Shown piece after piece: positions 43,806 to 53,529 of a DNA stretch of 64,000 bases (positions are counted from its first letter, which is position 1; every line of letters starts with the position of its first letter). The notes beneath the pieces are model-generated. The model was not told the origin of the DNA, did no database searches, and saw only the letters and a program-made list of their open reading frames with translations. The position numbers were made by a program, and so were the translations under genes. This DNA is from Chrysogorgia sp. JL179-B06 (lineage: Eukaryota > Cnidaria > Anthozoa > Scleralcyonacea > Chrysogorgiidae), in contig JAYKKM010000450.1 in assembly GCA_035772405.1 (NCBI GenBank), positions 1,034,001 through 1,098,000 of the forward strand, read 5' to 3'.

Positions 43806-44734
43806 ACCATAAATCCTTAGAACATAAAAGAGAAGTGGATGTGTGGATGATACTTTAGGCGAGGATTAGGATTAGGGTCAGAATCCAAGATCCTACTGAC
43901 TATCTACGGTCGGCGACAGTATAGGTATCAAGTATCAACAGAGATGCTGGCGGCTATGGACAGTTGAGATGTCGTAGCTCAATATCAGTTCAAGGGGGCA
44001 GATTTTTGTGCGACTGACTAACGAACTAGTTGCAAAAGGAAAAAACTAAACGAGAAGATAACTGACTTTTGTTTCATCTGAATGGAATACTCTAAAAGAT
44101 TGGTGTGCTTTCAAAATAGTGTGCATGACGCGTGGTCTCCCGTTTCGAATGAAAGCCCTAAATCAGAGAGTGAAATGTTTCACGAAGGATCTTCACTCAA
44201 AACGTTAGATCTTCTGCCAGGGGCGTCGCCAAGGGGGGGGGGGGACTGGGGGGACAATCCCCCCTACTTTTCTTCAAGACCAATTTTCAAATTCTTCGAC
44301 TAAATCCGGCGAGAAATGCTTCGGGGTGGATGGGTGTCAAGTCCACATAATACTTCAAGTTAGGAATTTAAATATCTTCAATCTTCATGACTTTATCGTG
44401 TAGAAAGTGCCGATTAGTCTGAATTCTGTTGAGTGGTGTTTTATTGATATCTTTGCCTGCTTTGGTTTTATTGCTCACAGAAATCGTTCCAGCTGACCAG
44501 CTCCAGACTGACTTCTCTACAGCCTGCAGACTCTGCATGCAGCCCAGTTCTAAATTAGGTGGAGCATTTCTGCTGGAAACCAAGCTATACTGCCTAGTTT
44601 CCAAGCCATTTCACCCAGTTGTAGCGATGTCTGCGATGAGGTCATCATTTTGCCACCCTATACACACCCACGAAGTTATACAATCACCTCTTATGATTGT
44701 GTAAAAAAGTAGAGTGCTGCGTAGACATTGTTTT
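43806..44734. other. Unassigned; possible hAT end
   Basis: A degenerate PLE terminal-like block lies at about 44150-44215 (ATGTTTCACGAAGGATCTTC, CAAAACGTTAGATCTTCTGC). CCAGGGGCGTCGCCAAGGGG at 44218 resembles a hAT end, but no partner or 8-bp duplication was found. Confidence 0.3.
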
Positions 44735-44793
44735 GGATATATAGCAAAGCGAAAAGGTGGTGAACTGCCAATATTTTTAGTGACGAAATAATG

Positions 44794-44819
44794 ACGTTTC
44801 GAGCGGAGCCCTTCATCAG
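44794..44819 (-). ncRNA. Hammerhead-ribozyme-like core
   Basis: CTGATGA, GGGCTCCGCTC, GAAACGTC on the minus strand, downstream of PLE coding remnants. Confidence 0.55.
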
Positions 44820-45146
44820 AGTAAGACGAGATGAAATAAAATAAATAGGGCTTATATATATATTTGCCAAAAGGGTGTAGAAAGTAGCCAAGGGTGTAAT
44901 GACAGGTCCAATATACTCAAGGGGACTTGGGATAGTAAAGCGGTAAGAAACAAAAAACTTGAAAGGAAATGAAAGTGTATGAGCTAATAATAAAGTTCAT
45001 CGCAAACTAAAATAACCAAAAAAATAGTAGGAAAGTAAATAAAAGAAAAACGTTCGTTAAGACCATGAAGATGTGTGGTGCCAAGTTTAAAAATGAGACG
45101 CTTCTCTTGCCGTTATCATTACCACCTGAGATGGGAAGGATGGCAC

Positions 45147-45643
45147 CAGGGACGCAGCCAGGGGGGAGCCGTGGGAGCTGGGGGAACCGCGGCTCCCCCC
45201 CTTCTTGTTGAACTAAAACCAAAAATTCAACTGAATATTTTACAATACATGATTAATTTGTTTACAGATTGCTTGTTCTTCATAAATTCATCACAAAACA
45301 AAGTGTGCTTGTGCTTCTGTTTACATTAGTCTCGGAATTTAAATATGTTTCCGTGTTCAGTTTTCTTTTTAATAAACCTACGCCTTTTTTTAAATAAGCA
45401 AACAATTATGTTTTGTGTTTTACTGTCAGAATAAATAATGAATGCTGGATAAAATATAACTAATTATTAGCACCATGTAAAAGCTAAAAATGAAATTTCT
45501 AGCCATCGTCTGGTGGCCTAATTTTGCAAAAAATCATGTTAGAAATTGCTGTAAAAGCACTTCTGGGCCTTTCAAAATTGCTGTGGGACCATGACCCCCC
45601 ACCCACAGGGCTCCCCCCCTTGAAGGTTCTGGCTACGTCCCTG
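45147..45643. mobile_element. hAT-type non-autonomous transposon, 8-bp duplication
   Basis: The ends CAGGGACGCAGCCAG and CTGGCTACGTCCCTG are inverted, flanked by a perfect GATGGCAC (45139-45146 and 45644-45651). It splits the PLE endonuclease remnant. Internal TIR-proximal G-runs and C-runs (GGGGGGAGC, GCTCCCCCC) extend the inverted ends. Confidence 0.92.
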
Positions 45644-45919
45644 GATGGCACAGACTTCCATGTCTGAAAGCAAATGGTTAGAGCTATTGAAATGGCGGGC
45701 TACATGTTTGTCAACATCATTGTTCTTAGGGCTGACCGCCATGCTTATATTTTCAACTTGTCAATTTTACCAGCTTGCAATCCGCGACGCCATCTTTTTT
45801 TGTTGCGATGGATTGGATTGCATTCATCGCATGCAATATTGCGTCCAGGGTTTACGTGATATTTGCTTAGTTCGGCACACGATATGTCATTAAGAACATT
45901 TTTCCTATTTCTGCAGGAC

Positions 45920-46842
45920 CAGATATTTTGTCATGGAATTCTCATGGAATGAATTGTTATTAATTATTCTTGCCATCAACTCGTCATCCATGAACGAAAT
46001 GGTTCAAAACTTCGAAGATCTTTGGAAGGGAAAGATTATTAAGAACAATTCAAGTTGATGTACATGTGGGAGGTAAGAGTGGTATAATTAGAAATAAATT
46101 AGGTAATAAACGTGACTCTCGCCCGCGTTTCGCGCGATCAGCGGTTTTTCGTCAGAGCCGGTAGGTACTTCATGTATGGTTAAAGCTGGTTACTTCATGT
46201 AAGCCTGTTCCCAACACAACTATAATCCTAACCAAAATTTTGTCCAAGACCATTTTGTGATCCTAACATGAAGTAGCAACCCAGAAGCCTCTCAAAATAA
46301 ACTTCATATTTCTGCACATTCTGCATAATAATAATAATAATAAAGACGTATTATGAGCATTATACAATAGTCTCAATGCTCTTACAACAATATATTCTTA
46401 ATGTTACTTATAAAACTAATTACAGTTTCATTATAAGATATAGCCACTACATATATTACCACTATGAACAAAAAAACTATTAATTATAAAAAAGAAAAGT
46501 CTTAATTGCTGACTTAAAAACTACTTAAAATATCAATGCTCAAATATCAAACGACGTGTTTGAGAAAATAAGATGGTCGAAATTGATTTGCTGCAGCGGT
46601 ACGTAACAAGGCCACTAGTTTCTCCTCAGTATGGCGAATCCCGCGAAGAACCAAACAAACAAAAAGGATAATGTGGATTGTTCGGAGCAAAATCATGGCG
46701 CGTGTGTCTTCGGCGAGTATGTCTTCGGCGAGTATGTCTTCGGCGAGTACAGTTCGATGAGTTTTATTTCAAGTTAATTACGGCACGCACGTGCACAGAT
46801 CAAATTGAAGCACGCGCACTGTCGTCAGCATACGTAGCGAGA
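45920..46842. other. Flank of the large duplication
   Basis: A degenerate hammerhead-like block on the minus strand lies near 46118-46165 (CTGACGA...CGCGCGAAACGC). A LINE 3' end on the minus strand lies at about 46327-46500 (AATAATAATAATAATAAAGA, GTCTCAATGCTCTTAC), the same family as 43440. Three copies of GGCGTGTGTCTTC/GCGAGTATGTCTTCG lie at about 46697-46752. Confidence 0.5.
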
Positions 46843-46854
46843 AATAAGATAATT

Positions 46855-47022
46855 CAATGTATCGAAAAATACTTAAGTAAGAGTACTTACGTATATTCAT
46901 GGACGACGAAGAAGGACGATGTGTCCTCCATCCATCTGACCTAAAGGACACATCATCCGAAATGTCGGCCATGAATATATACGTAATTAAGTACTCTTAC
47001 TTAAGTATTTTTCGATACATTG
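46855..47022. repeat. Foldback at the left edge of duplication copy A
   Basis: CAATGTATCGAAAAATACTT...AGTACTTACGTATATTCATGG is mirrored by CCATGAATATATACGT...AAGTATTTTTCGATACATTG. The loop carries GGACGATGTGTCC and GGACACATCATCC. Its counterpart is at 56006-56173. The duplication border lies 12 bases outside it. Confidence 0.8.
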
Positions 47023-47394
47023 ATGCCATAAACGTAAGCATAGTAACCTGATTCAATACACATTTGAAAAAAGCATGCCATAAAAAAAGCACAAGCCTAA
47101 AAAATTCCCAAAAAAAATCCCTAAAAAATCTCTAGGGAAACAGAGGAAATTAAAAATTGAATAAACTTTGCAACTACAAAAGATCATGAGTGGTATAGTA
47201 CCATTGCAGAAGAAAGCAAATGCTGGTGTTACCATCACAGAACAATCAGCCTCATTGTAAATGCATCAAAGATTAATGTTAAGAGTGTTAAAAATACGGT
47301 TAGAATCAAGAGCAATGGATTATAGTAGCAGACATCAATTTGGATTCAAAAAAGGGATAAGGTACATGAGATGCAATAGGAGTGTTCCGGGACT

Positions 47395-47780
47395 CAGAAT
47401 CATTTTTCTGAGGATACGAGCTTGACGATCGTCCATGTATCTAATCCAAGCTCTCCCACATCCACTACAGCAGTGTGTATATTAACACATCCAAACCTTA
47501 CCGATATATATAGTGACTGCCGCATAGGCAGTACATATATCAATCGAACCAGTACATCATTGTAACCTTCGCTCTCCACCTGAGTCTCGGCGGCTCAATG
47601 GTTAGAGCGTCTCACCGGCAATCACAAGGTTACAGGTTCGATTCCTGTCCGGGACTCAGAATCATTTTTCTGAGGATATGAGCTTGACGATCGTCCATGT
47701 ATCGTCTGTCTACTCCAAGCTCTCCCACATTCACTACAGCAGTGTGTATATTAACACATGACTTGTTGTCATAACAATAT
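47395..47780 (+). mobile_element. tRNA-like SINE with tandem flanking modules
   Basis: The tRNA-like core at 47582-47657 has seven-base acceptor-like ends (GAGTCTC/GGGACTC with one G-T), TGGTTAGAGC and GGTTCGATTCC. The loop CCGGCAA would read GGC (Ala) but lacks the usual T33. The tail module (GACTCAGAATCATTTTTCTG, GAGCTTGACGATCGTCCATG, CTCCCACATTCACTACAGCA) occurs both before and after the core, so two units are in tandem. Counterpart at 56530-56930. Confidence 0.75.
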
Positions 47781-47999
47781 CCTCCGATCCCCACAGACGA
47801 TGAATAATTAATTACTGGAAGCAAACACGACGGCGACATCAAGGTCCCTGTTCCTGCTTATTACACGATTGAGTCGGTTTTCTTTGATGTACCGTGGGCT
47901 TTATCTAGCATAAAGACCATGAATACTAATTAGATAAGAAAATGAAGGAAAAAATAAGGGAAATCTTTGTCCAAGGTGGATAAAATGGACAAAATTGTG

Positions 48000-48116
48000 T
48001 TGGAAAACCTCCTCACTCGTGAAATAAGTCAGATAAAGCCCTCGAACGTCGGGATTTATGCTATATAAAGCCTCCTCGGTCTTTATATAGCGTAAAGCCC
48101 TCCTCGGGCTTTATCT
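48000..48116. repeat. Foldback MITE
   Basis: GATAAAGCCCTCGAACGTCG / CTCCTCGGGCTTTATC and a central TTTATATAGC hairpin. Counterpart at 57187-57285. Confidence 0.6.
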
Positions 48117-48349
48117 CTTACATAATATAACTCACATGCAAACAACGAGCATTTCAGTAATATTTAATCCCTGAGGAAACCTAGAGTATTTTTCCGTTTT
48201 CATGACGGCGTATAGCGCCTAAATCGCATGCAAAATGCTTTCGGTTTGGTTTAACCTTAAATTTCAACTAGGATTGCTTAGAAGCGTTCCCAAGATAGAA
48301 AAGAACATTTAGATCTATTTAGATGTATTTGAAACTTCCATGATGTAGA

Positions 48350-48760
48350 ATTTCGTAACCTTCTGATTGCCGGTGAGACGCTCTAACCATTGAGTTACCG
48401 AGACCCACTGGATGGAGAGCAAAGGTTACAATAATGTGCTGGTTCAATTGATATATGTACTGCCTATATGTGGCAGTCACTATATATGTTCGAGCAAAAT
48501 ATAAAAGCTGCTAAGTTCTCAAAAGAACTGGATATAATATGAAAAGGAGAAATAAGAGAACTTCATTGTGTCGAAAAATACTGGAGTAAAAGTGCTTACA
48601 TATCATGGACGACGTTTCGCTCCTTCTGTCCTTCTGCAGGTCAGAATATTAATATATTATTAATAATTATAATATATTCATGTGTGTTATATACACACGT
48701 ATCGTCTGTCTATTCCAAGCTCTCCCACATTCACTACAGCAGTGTATAGATTAACACATG
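48350..48760 (-). mobile_element. Second tRNA-like SINE fragment and linked modules
   Basis: GCCGGTGAGACGCTCTAACC then ATTGAGTTACCGAGACC is the reverse of the tRNA-like core, missing its T-arm side beyond GGTTACGAAATTC. It is followed by the upstream module in reverse (GTTACAATAATGTGCTGGTT). In copy B, ~46 bases (GGGTAATGCTTGTATGTGTA...) are present that copy A lacks. Confidence 0.6.
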
Positions 48761-49367
48761 TAGAATTTCGTTGCAATTAGTTTTATTAATTTGTAGCTGC
48801 GTAGTTGTCCTAGTTTCGTCAAACTCCTGATTTCAACGCGACAGTCGACGTATATATATTTGACTATAAAACCTATTAAAATATTTATGACTGACGCATT
48901 GACAATTATCGTTTTCAAAAACTTGATTCTATTTACAAATTCATAAATGTTCGAACCTGAAGAATTCAATGTTGCCCATCTTTGACGATTTTCTATGTAC
49001 TCAGATACTAATTCCAACGGTGACTGAAATTCAAGTTATCATTGCGCGATCACTCCAGCATCTCATCACCTGTGAACAGTGTCAAGCAACAATGACTGAA
49101 AGATAAAGAGGCTTGGCCAATATGAGCGCGCGTTGAGCTAACAGCGTGACTTACCGATAATTTATTCGGTGCATGCGTAATTTCATTATAATGTAAGTAT
49201 CAAATTTTGTAGAGCGCGTATTTCGTAGTAGATGAATTTATAGACCAGGGATTATTTTAAGGAATTTTTATCACTGCACAAAGAGCTGAAAAAGGCATAA
49301 AATCTAACTTCAGACTTAGCACGTTAAGCAGAGCACTGAGTAGCTCGGTAGGCCCTGTTCCCAATTT

Positions 49368-49370
<3 letters not shown>
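48761..49370. repeat. Diffuse repeat related to 18.7-19.7 kb; no gene
   Basis: AATGACTGAAAGATAAAGAG, GAGCTAACAGCGTGAC and TCACCTGTGAACAGTGTCAAG echo blocks at 18780 and 19665. Counterpart at 57950-58560. Confidence 0.45.
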
Positions 49371-49408
<38 letters not shown>

Positions 49409-50118
49409 TTAATCACTTCCTATGAACCTTGGCATATCGCAATAGCTACTGCCAAGTTTAAAAATACATAGTAGTTTGTTAGGCTATACTAACACTCAAC
49501 TGATCATAACAACTTTTTGACCCTATGTTTCCAGATATGGTTGGCCATTATTACATTTGAAATCGAGCACCATCTAAGCAATAGTTTTATCGCATCTTTC
49601 TTAATATTCAATCTCCTCAAGTCCATATACACACTTTGTCGGATACAACCTAATGCACCGAAACAAAGTACCACTAGACTCACTGTCCAATTCTGAGCAC
49701 TTAAATAGTCACATAGCCGCTTGTAATGACGCAGTTTGGAATTATACGCCAGTTCAAAGTACATATCAAAACACACAGTTACTTCAACAATTATAATCTC
49801 CCGCGCGATTACATTCACAATGACGATGTCTGGTTTTCGGGCTGGGATTTCTTTCAGATCATCACGAAGCTCAGGCAGGATTGACTCAAACAGCTTGTTA
49901 GTAAATAATCGGAGTCTCCGGTTGCTGACAGAAATTTCATCAAGCCCTTTATTTACAATGCGATCATTGCGCCTGTTGTAAAAATTTCGAAACTCGTGAC
50001 AGCCGTTAAAGAGGTGGGTGGTACTTTCTGTATGTCGACGGCAGAAGGGACATATTGGATCATTAGATCTGTTCCAGATATGCGTTGTAAAGTTCGTCGG
50101 CAGCAAACTAAGCCTCAA
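49371..50118 (-). mobile_element. R2-type LINE 3' end: zinc knuckle and restriction-like endonuclease (copy A)
   Basis: A 204-codon minus-strand frame (49504-50118) begins RLSLLPTNFTTHIWNR. It has a zinc knuckle CPFCRRHTESTTHLFNGC (CX2CX7HX4C) and then a restriction-like endonuclease core ARKPDIVIV...IIIVEVTV, with PD and E as candidate catalytic residues, and a trailing KLRHYKRLCDYL helix. This is the C-terminal organisation of R2/NeSL-group LINEs, which cut DNA for target-primed insertion. The RT is missing. The 3' end has an (ATT)n tail at 49371-49407. It is intact over this length and is identical at the protein level in copy B. Confidence 0.82.
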
Positions 50119-50120
50119 TA

Positions 50121-50760
50121 ATAAAATAATAATAATAATAATAATAATTTAATTCTAGTGCATTACAAAACATTCTCAATGCCCTTACAGTTACAGATAA
50201 ATGATAATATACAATCTTAATAATATCCATTAGGAATTAAAAAGATAAGTTTTAAGTTTTGTTTTAAAAATATCAACAGAAACGGAGGATCGAATTTCTT
50301 CAGGTAAGTCATTCCAAAGCCTCGGTGCACAGTTCGAAAAAGACCTGGCACCATAATTCTCTGTTTTATACAGAGGAACATTGAGTTTATTAATATCATT
50401 AAAATTTGATCGTAGAAGACGGGAAGGCTTATGGATAGAGAGAATCTCAGCTAGGTATTTAGGTCCAAATCCATTCAAAACTTTATATGTGATTAGGAGT
50501 ACTTTAAAAATGATACGCTTACGAACAGGAAGCCAATGTAGCTTCCGAAGGATCGGTGAAATATGGTCTGTTTTTCGAATTTTTGTCACAAGTCTGGCAG
50601 CAGAATTCTGGATCCGTTGGAGTTTCGAGATATCCTTATCAGGAAGGCCAATAAGCAGGCTATTTCAGTAGTCCAGTTTGGACTTAACAAATGCATGAAC
50701 CAACTTTTCGGTACTGGAAGGATCAAGATACTTACTGATTTGACCTAAGCGTTAATCCCT
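50121..50760 (-). mobile_element. L2/CR1-like LINE 3' end (copy A)
   Basis: Minus strand: STEKLVHAFVKSKLDY, a stop, NSLLIGLPDKDISKLQRIQN, HISPILRKLHWLPVRKRI, NYGARSFSNCAPRLWNDLP, ending at 50230. The (ATT)n tail is at 50122-50148. Its 3' end abuts the 5' truncated end of the R2-type piece, suggesting insertion side by side. Confidence 0.82.
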
Positions 50761-51575
50761 TTCATACAGCATACATTCGCATTTTCAAAATAACAATGGT
50801 CAAACAGTAGCACAGTACGGGCACAGAGCCACAGACGCATCGACCTAAGAGAAGCCTCAAGCATGTTATGTGGGGTTGGCTGGTTGGCACCGTTGGGTAG
50901 TCGTTTTGTTTATTATGGCAGTAGGACCTGCTATAGTAGCTATATACTCATGTATCTTGAAAGTTGAAATGGTAGAAACTAGTTTTAGTTAGCTTCTGGT
51001 CTGTAAGGGCATAATGTAGTAGTATGTACTGTGCTTATGAACATAATTTCTGATGCAATCCTTTCACGAATAACTCCCATTCTTAAATATTAAAGAAAAA
51101 TTTATCACTGCACAAAATTGCGTTTATCACTGCACAAATCTCATTTATCACTACACGTTAAAATAATCCCTGTTATAGGGCAAATAAATCGGAAAACAAA
51201 TTTTTGAGATTAAGAAATAATACAAGAAGTTACTATCGCAAGGGAAGTGTTGCCTCGAAATCCAAGGCAGGGGTGATATTGTGCAAAATTACAAAAATAA
51301 GTGGTGGGCTTATTGACGTATGGTTTAGGTAATACCAGAGCAGTGAGTTCTACATATATACGGAGGGCTCACAATGAATGACAATAAAACACTTTATTTT
51401 TATTTTTATATTATGTTAATTTATCACTCTTTACGCGGTACCTGTAAGCCAGTTTTATATTCCAGTATTATATTTACGAGTTTAAATTGAGGTATATCGG
51501 TAATTGTTATTCACAATACCTATCCTCTCTAGAAGTATTCGATAAATATCATTATATTTCTTCACATTCTTTACG
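50761..51575. other. No recognisable gene
   Basis: Three short direct repeats TTTATCACTGCACAAA lie at about 51095-51145. Otherwise unassigned. Counterpart at 59958-60772. Confidence 0.35.
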
Positions 51576-52126
51576 TTAAAGGTCAACTAAACCTTTTGAG
51601 GTTCTATTTTCCTCTGAAAGAGATATCATCTAACTTTGTAAAAGTGAAGAAAAAAAATGAATTTCATGATATAGCGCAGGATTTATTGAGGAGTATTTCT
51701 TCGGATCTCTTGTTGCACGACCGCGTTTTGAGAAGAATGGTACTATTACCGGTATGACGTCATAGTGTCATACTGGTAATAGGTTTATTGAACAAAATAA
51801 TATTCCAGTGCTTGATATTTGGTTTCTCACTTATCACTAACCCAAGAGTAAACAGTATTCCAAACTTCACTGAAATAAAACCAAAATATACAGTATTTTC
51901 TCGCCGTATGACATCATTATGACATCACATACCGGTTAGTACCAGGCTTTCTTCCAACGCGGTCGTTGTTCAACTAAGTTCAGCAAAAGGGCTGAAAACT
52001 CGATCTTTAACAGATCATAAAAGCAGAACCGAGTAACCAATTTCACTTATTTCTTCGGTTTTGAATTGAACTTTTCGAATTCTAACGAAAAATAGAATAA
52101 CCTCAAAAGGTTTAGTTGACCTTTAA
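51576..52126. mobile_element. TTAA-flanked transposon (copy A)
   Basis: TTAA at 51576-51579 and 52123-52126 flanks AGGTCAACTAAACCTTTTGA and its inverse. The inner arms carry GCGTTTTGAGAAGAATGGTACTA-like and GACCGCG sequence, with the palindrome TGACGTCA near 51755. Counterpart at 60773-61321. Confidence 0.85.
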
Positions 52127-52609
52127 GTATACACTTCTATACATGACAGGTCTTTTTGACTGTCTATCCGTTTCTCTAATTGCAAACAGGTGCATGGTGA
52201 AATTTTAATTGTAATTAATACTTGCACAGAGAACACGATCCCACATTCGTTCCAAAACATCGTAGGGAGACCTTCTAGCCCGATTGCAAAAATTTAAGAC
52301 CGCGCTTCAGTAAACTTCACTTGCACAACAAACGAAAAAGATGGGAAAACATTTATTTATTTATTTATTAGAATTTATAATACATATCAATTACAAAGTA
52401 TTACAACTAAAAATTGAATGTATTAGGGTAAACCAAAAACAGAATTCAAGATTCCCTGTGCAGCTTTAGCCTTTTCAAATGTGATGTAAACGAGTTGCGC
52501 TTCCGCTTCGTAAGCATGTGTGACGAAATACAAATCGAAAACTCTAAAAGGTTGATGTAGTGTGTAGGAGTGCAATAAAAAGGTATCTGCAAAATTATAT
52601 ATATATATA

Positions 52610-52700
52610 TATAGCAGAGTGAAAAGGTGGTAAACTGCCAAGAATTTAGTGACGAAATACTGACGTTTCGAGCGGAGCCCTTCATCAGAGTAAGTATATA
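52610..52700 (-). mobile_element. PLE terminal repeat fragment with hammerhead-like core (copy A)
   Basis: Same block as at 27.9 and 44.8 kb: TACTCTGATGA, GGGCTCCGCTC, GAAACGTCAGTATTTCGTCA. Core at 52665-52688 on the minus strand. Counterpart core at 61860-61883. Confidence 0.6.
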
Positions 52701-52734
52701 TATATATATAGGTAATATTTGGCATTTCACTCGA

Positions 52735-52930
52735 TCAAACTACATGTTGAAAGGATTTATGGTGAAGGCAAATTTCGAGTGTTGGAATACATACATTTTA
52801 AGACCAAACCGGGACCAGTTGCGAAAAATGCAACTTCAAGGCCTTCCGGCTGGAATTGAACCCGCGACCCTGCGATGCTAGTGCAGTGCTCTGACCCCTG
52901 AGCTATACGGAAGCCGTTTCCGAGAGCCTA
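52735..52930 (-). mobile_element. Ala-type SINE (copy A)
   Basis: The minus-strand core at 52840-52915 reads GGCTTCCGTATAGCTCAGGG...CTGCACTAGCATCGCAGGG...GGTTCAATTCC. Here the anticodon arm has the normal 17-base length, with loop CTAGCAT (AGC). The left flank (GAAAGGATTTATGGTGAAGG) matches the foldback at 39427. Counterpart at 62037-62112. Confidence 0.7.
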
Positions 52931-52967
52931 GTCACGAGTTCTGTATATATGGTGGTGGTATGTCGGG

Positions 52968-52971
<4 letters not shown>

Positions 52972-53060
<89 letters not shown>
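52972..53060. repeat. (TA)n microsatellite (copy A)
   Basis: A long uninterrupted TA run. The copy B run (62166-62258) has a TATTATA interruption. Confidence 0.95.
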
Positions 53061-53079
53061 GATTGTCTAGCTAAAATCC

Positions 53080-53350
53080 TCAGCCAAAATGTTTCTGAGT
53101 CCCGGACAGAAATCGAACCTGTAACTTTAGTTTCCAATTACCGGTGAGACGCTCTAACCATTGAGCTATCGAGACTCAGTTGGAGAGCGAAGGTTGCAAT
53201 GATGTACTGGTTCGACTTACATATTAATGCTGGTAAGTTCTCAGAAGAACTGGTTAGAATATGAAAAAGGGCAATAAGAGAACTTCAAATAAGAGTATAA
53301 GTGTTTTCATAGACGACGTCTCGGACGATGTGTCCTGCTTCAGGTCAGAA
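53080..53350 (-). mobile_element. tRNA-like SINE (GGC type) and linked module (copy A)
   Basis: Minus-strand core at 53098-53176 with GAGTCTCGATAGCTCAATGG and GGTTCGATTTCTGTCCGGGA. It carries a four-to-five-base expansion in the variable region. The downstream module (CGGACGATGTGTCCTGCTTC) follows. Counterpart at 62295-62540. Confidence 0.65.
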
Positions 53351-53529
53351 AAGGAAGGTTAACCTTATTTTTAACCCAATTTGGATTCCATTCTAACCTT
53401 AACTTAACTGACAATTATCAACTTGACTGTCATCTTAAGTATTAACTTAACTGTCAGTAAATCAGTGTTGAAGCATGAGCCGTATGCAGGGGCTGCATGT
53501 ATATGTAATTATTTTTCGGTGTTAATTTT

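Larger units (their letters stand above)
44735..45910 (-). mobile_element. PLE remnant: GIY-YIG endonuclease C-terminus and ribozyme-bearing terminal repeat
   Basis: Minus-strand pieces: DKHVARHFNSSNHLLSDMEV (about 45655-45715), then after a hAT insertion KRLIFKLGTTHLHGLNERFS (about 45050-45110). These are the late motifs of a PLE GIY-YIG nuclease (HFN.P.H...D; LGT..P.GLN). Downstream, at 44735-44875, is the terminal repeat with the hammerhead-like core, as expected for PLE organisation. Coding is broken. Confidence 0.7.

Noticed and set aside
44218..44300. Fourth CAGGGG-ended hAT element
   Set aside because: One end resembles a hAT terminus, but no inverted partner or 8-bp duplication could be found downstream.
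47582..47657. Functional tRNA-Ala gene
   Set aside because: It has A and B box-like motifs and a fair acceptor stem, but C at position 33, poor anticodon-stem pairing, and dispersed, attached copies indicate a SINE. The CTAGCA-loop type at 39.5 and 52.8 kb is rejected for similar reasons, although its arm length is normal at 52.8 kb.
49736..49981. Plus-strand frame over the R2-type fragment
   Set aside because: It is antisense to the nuclease frame, which has clear zinc-knuckle and PD-E motifs.
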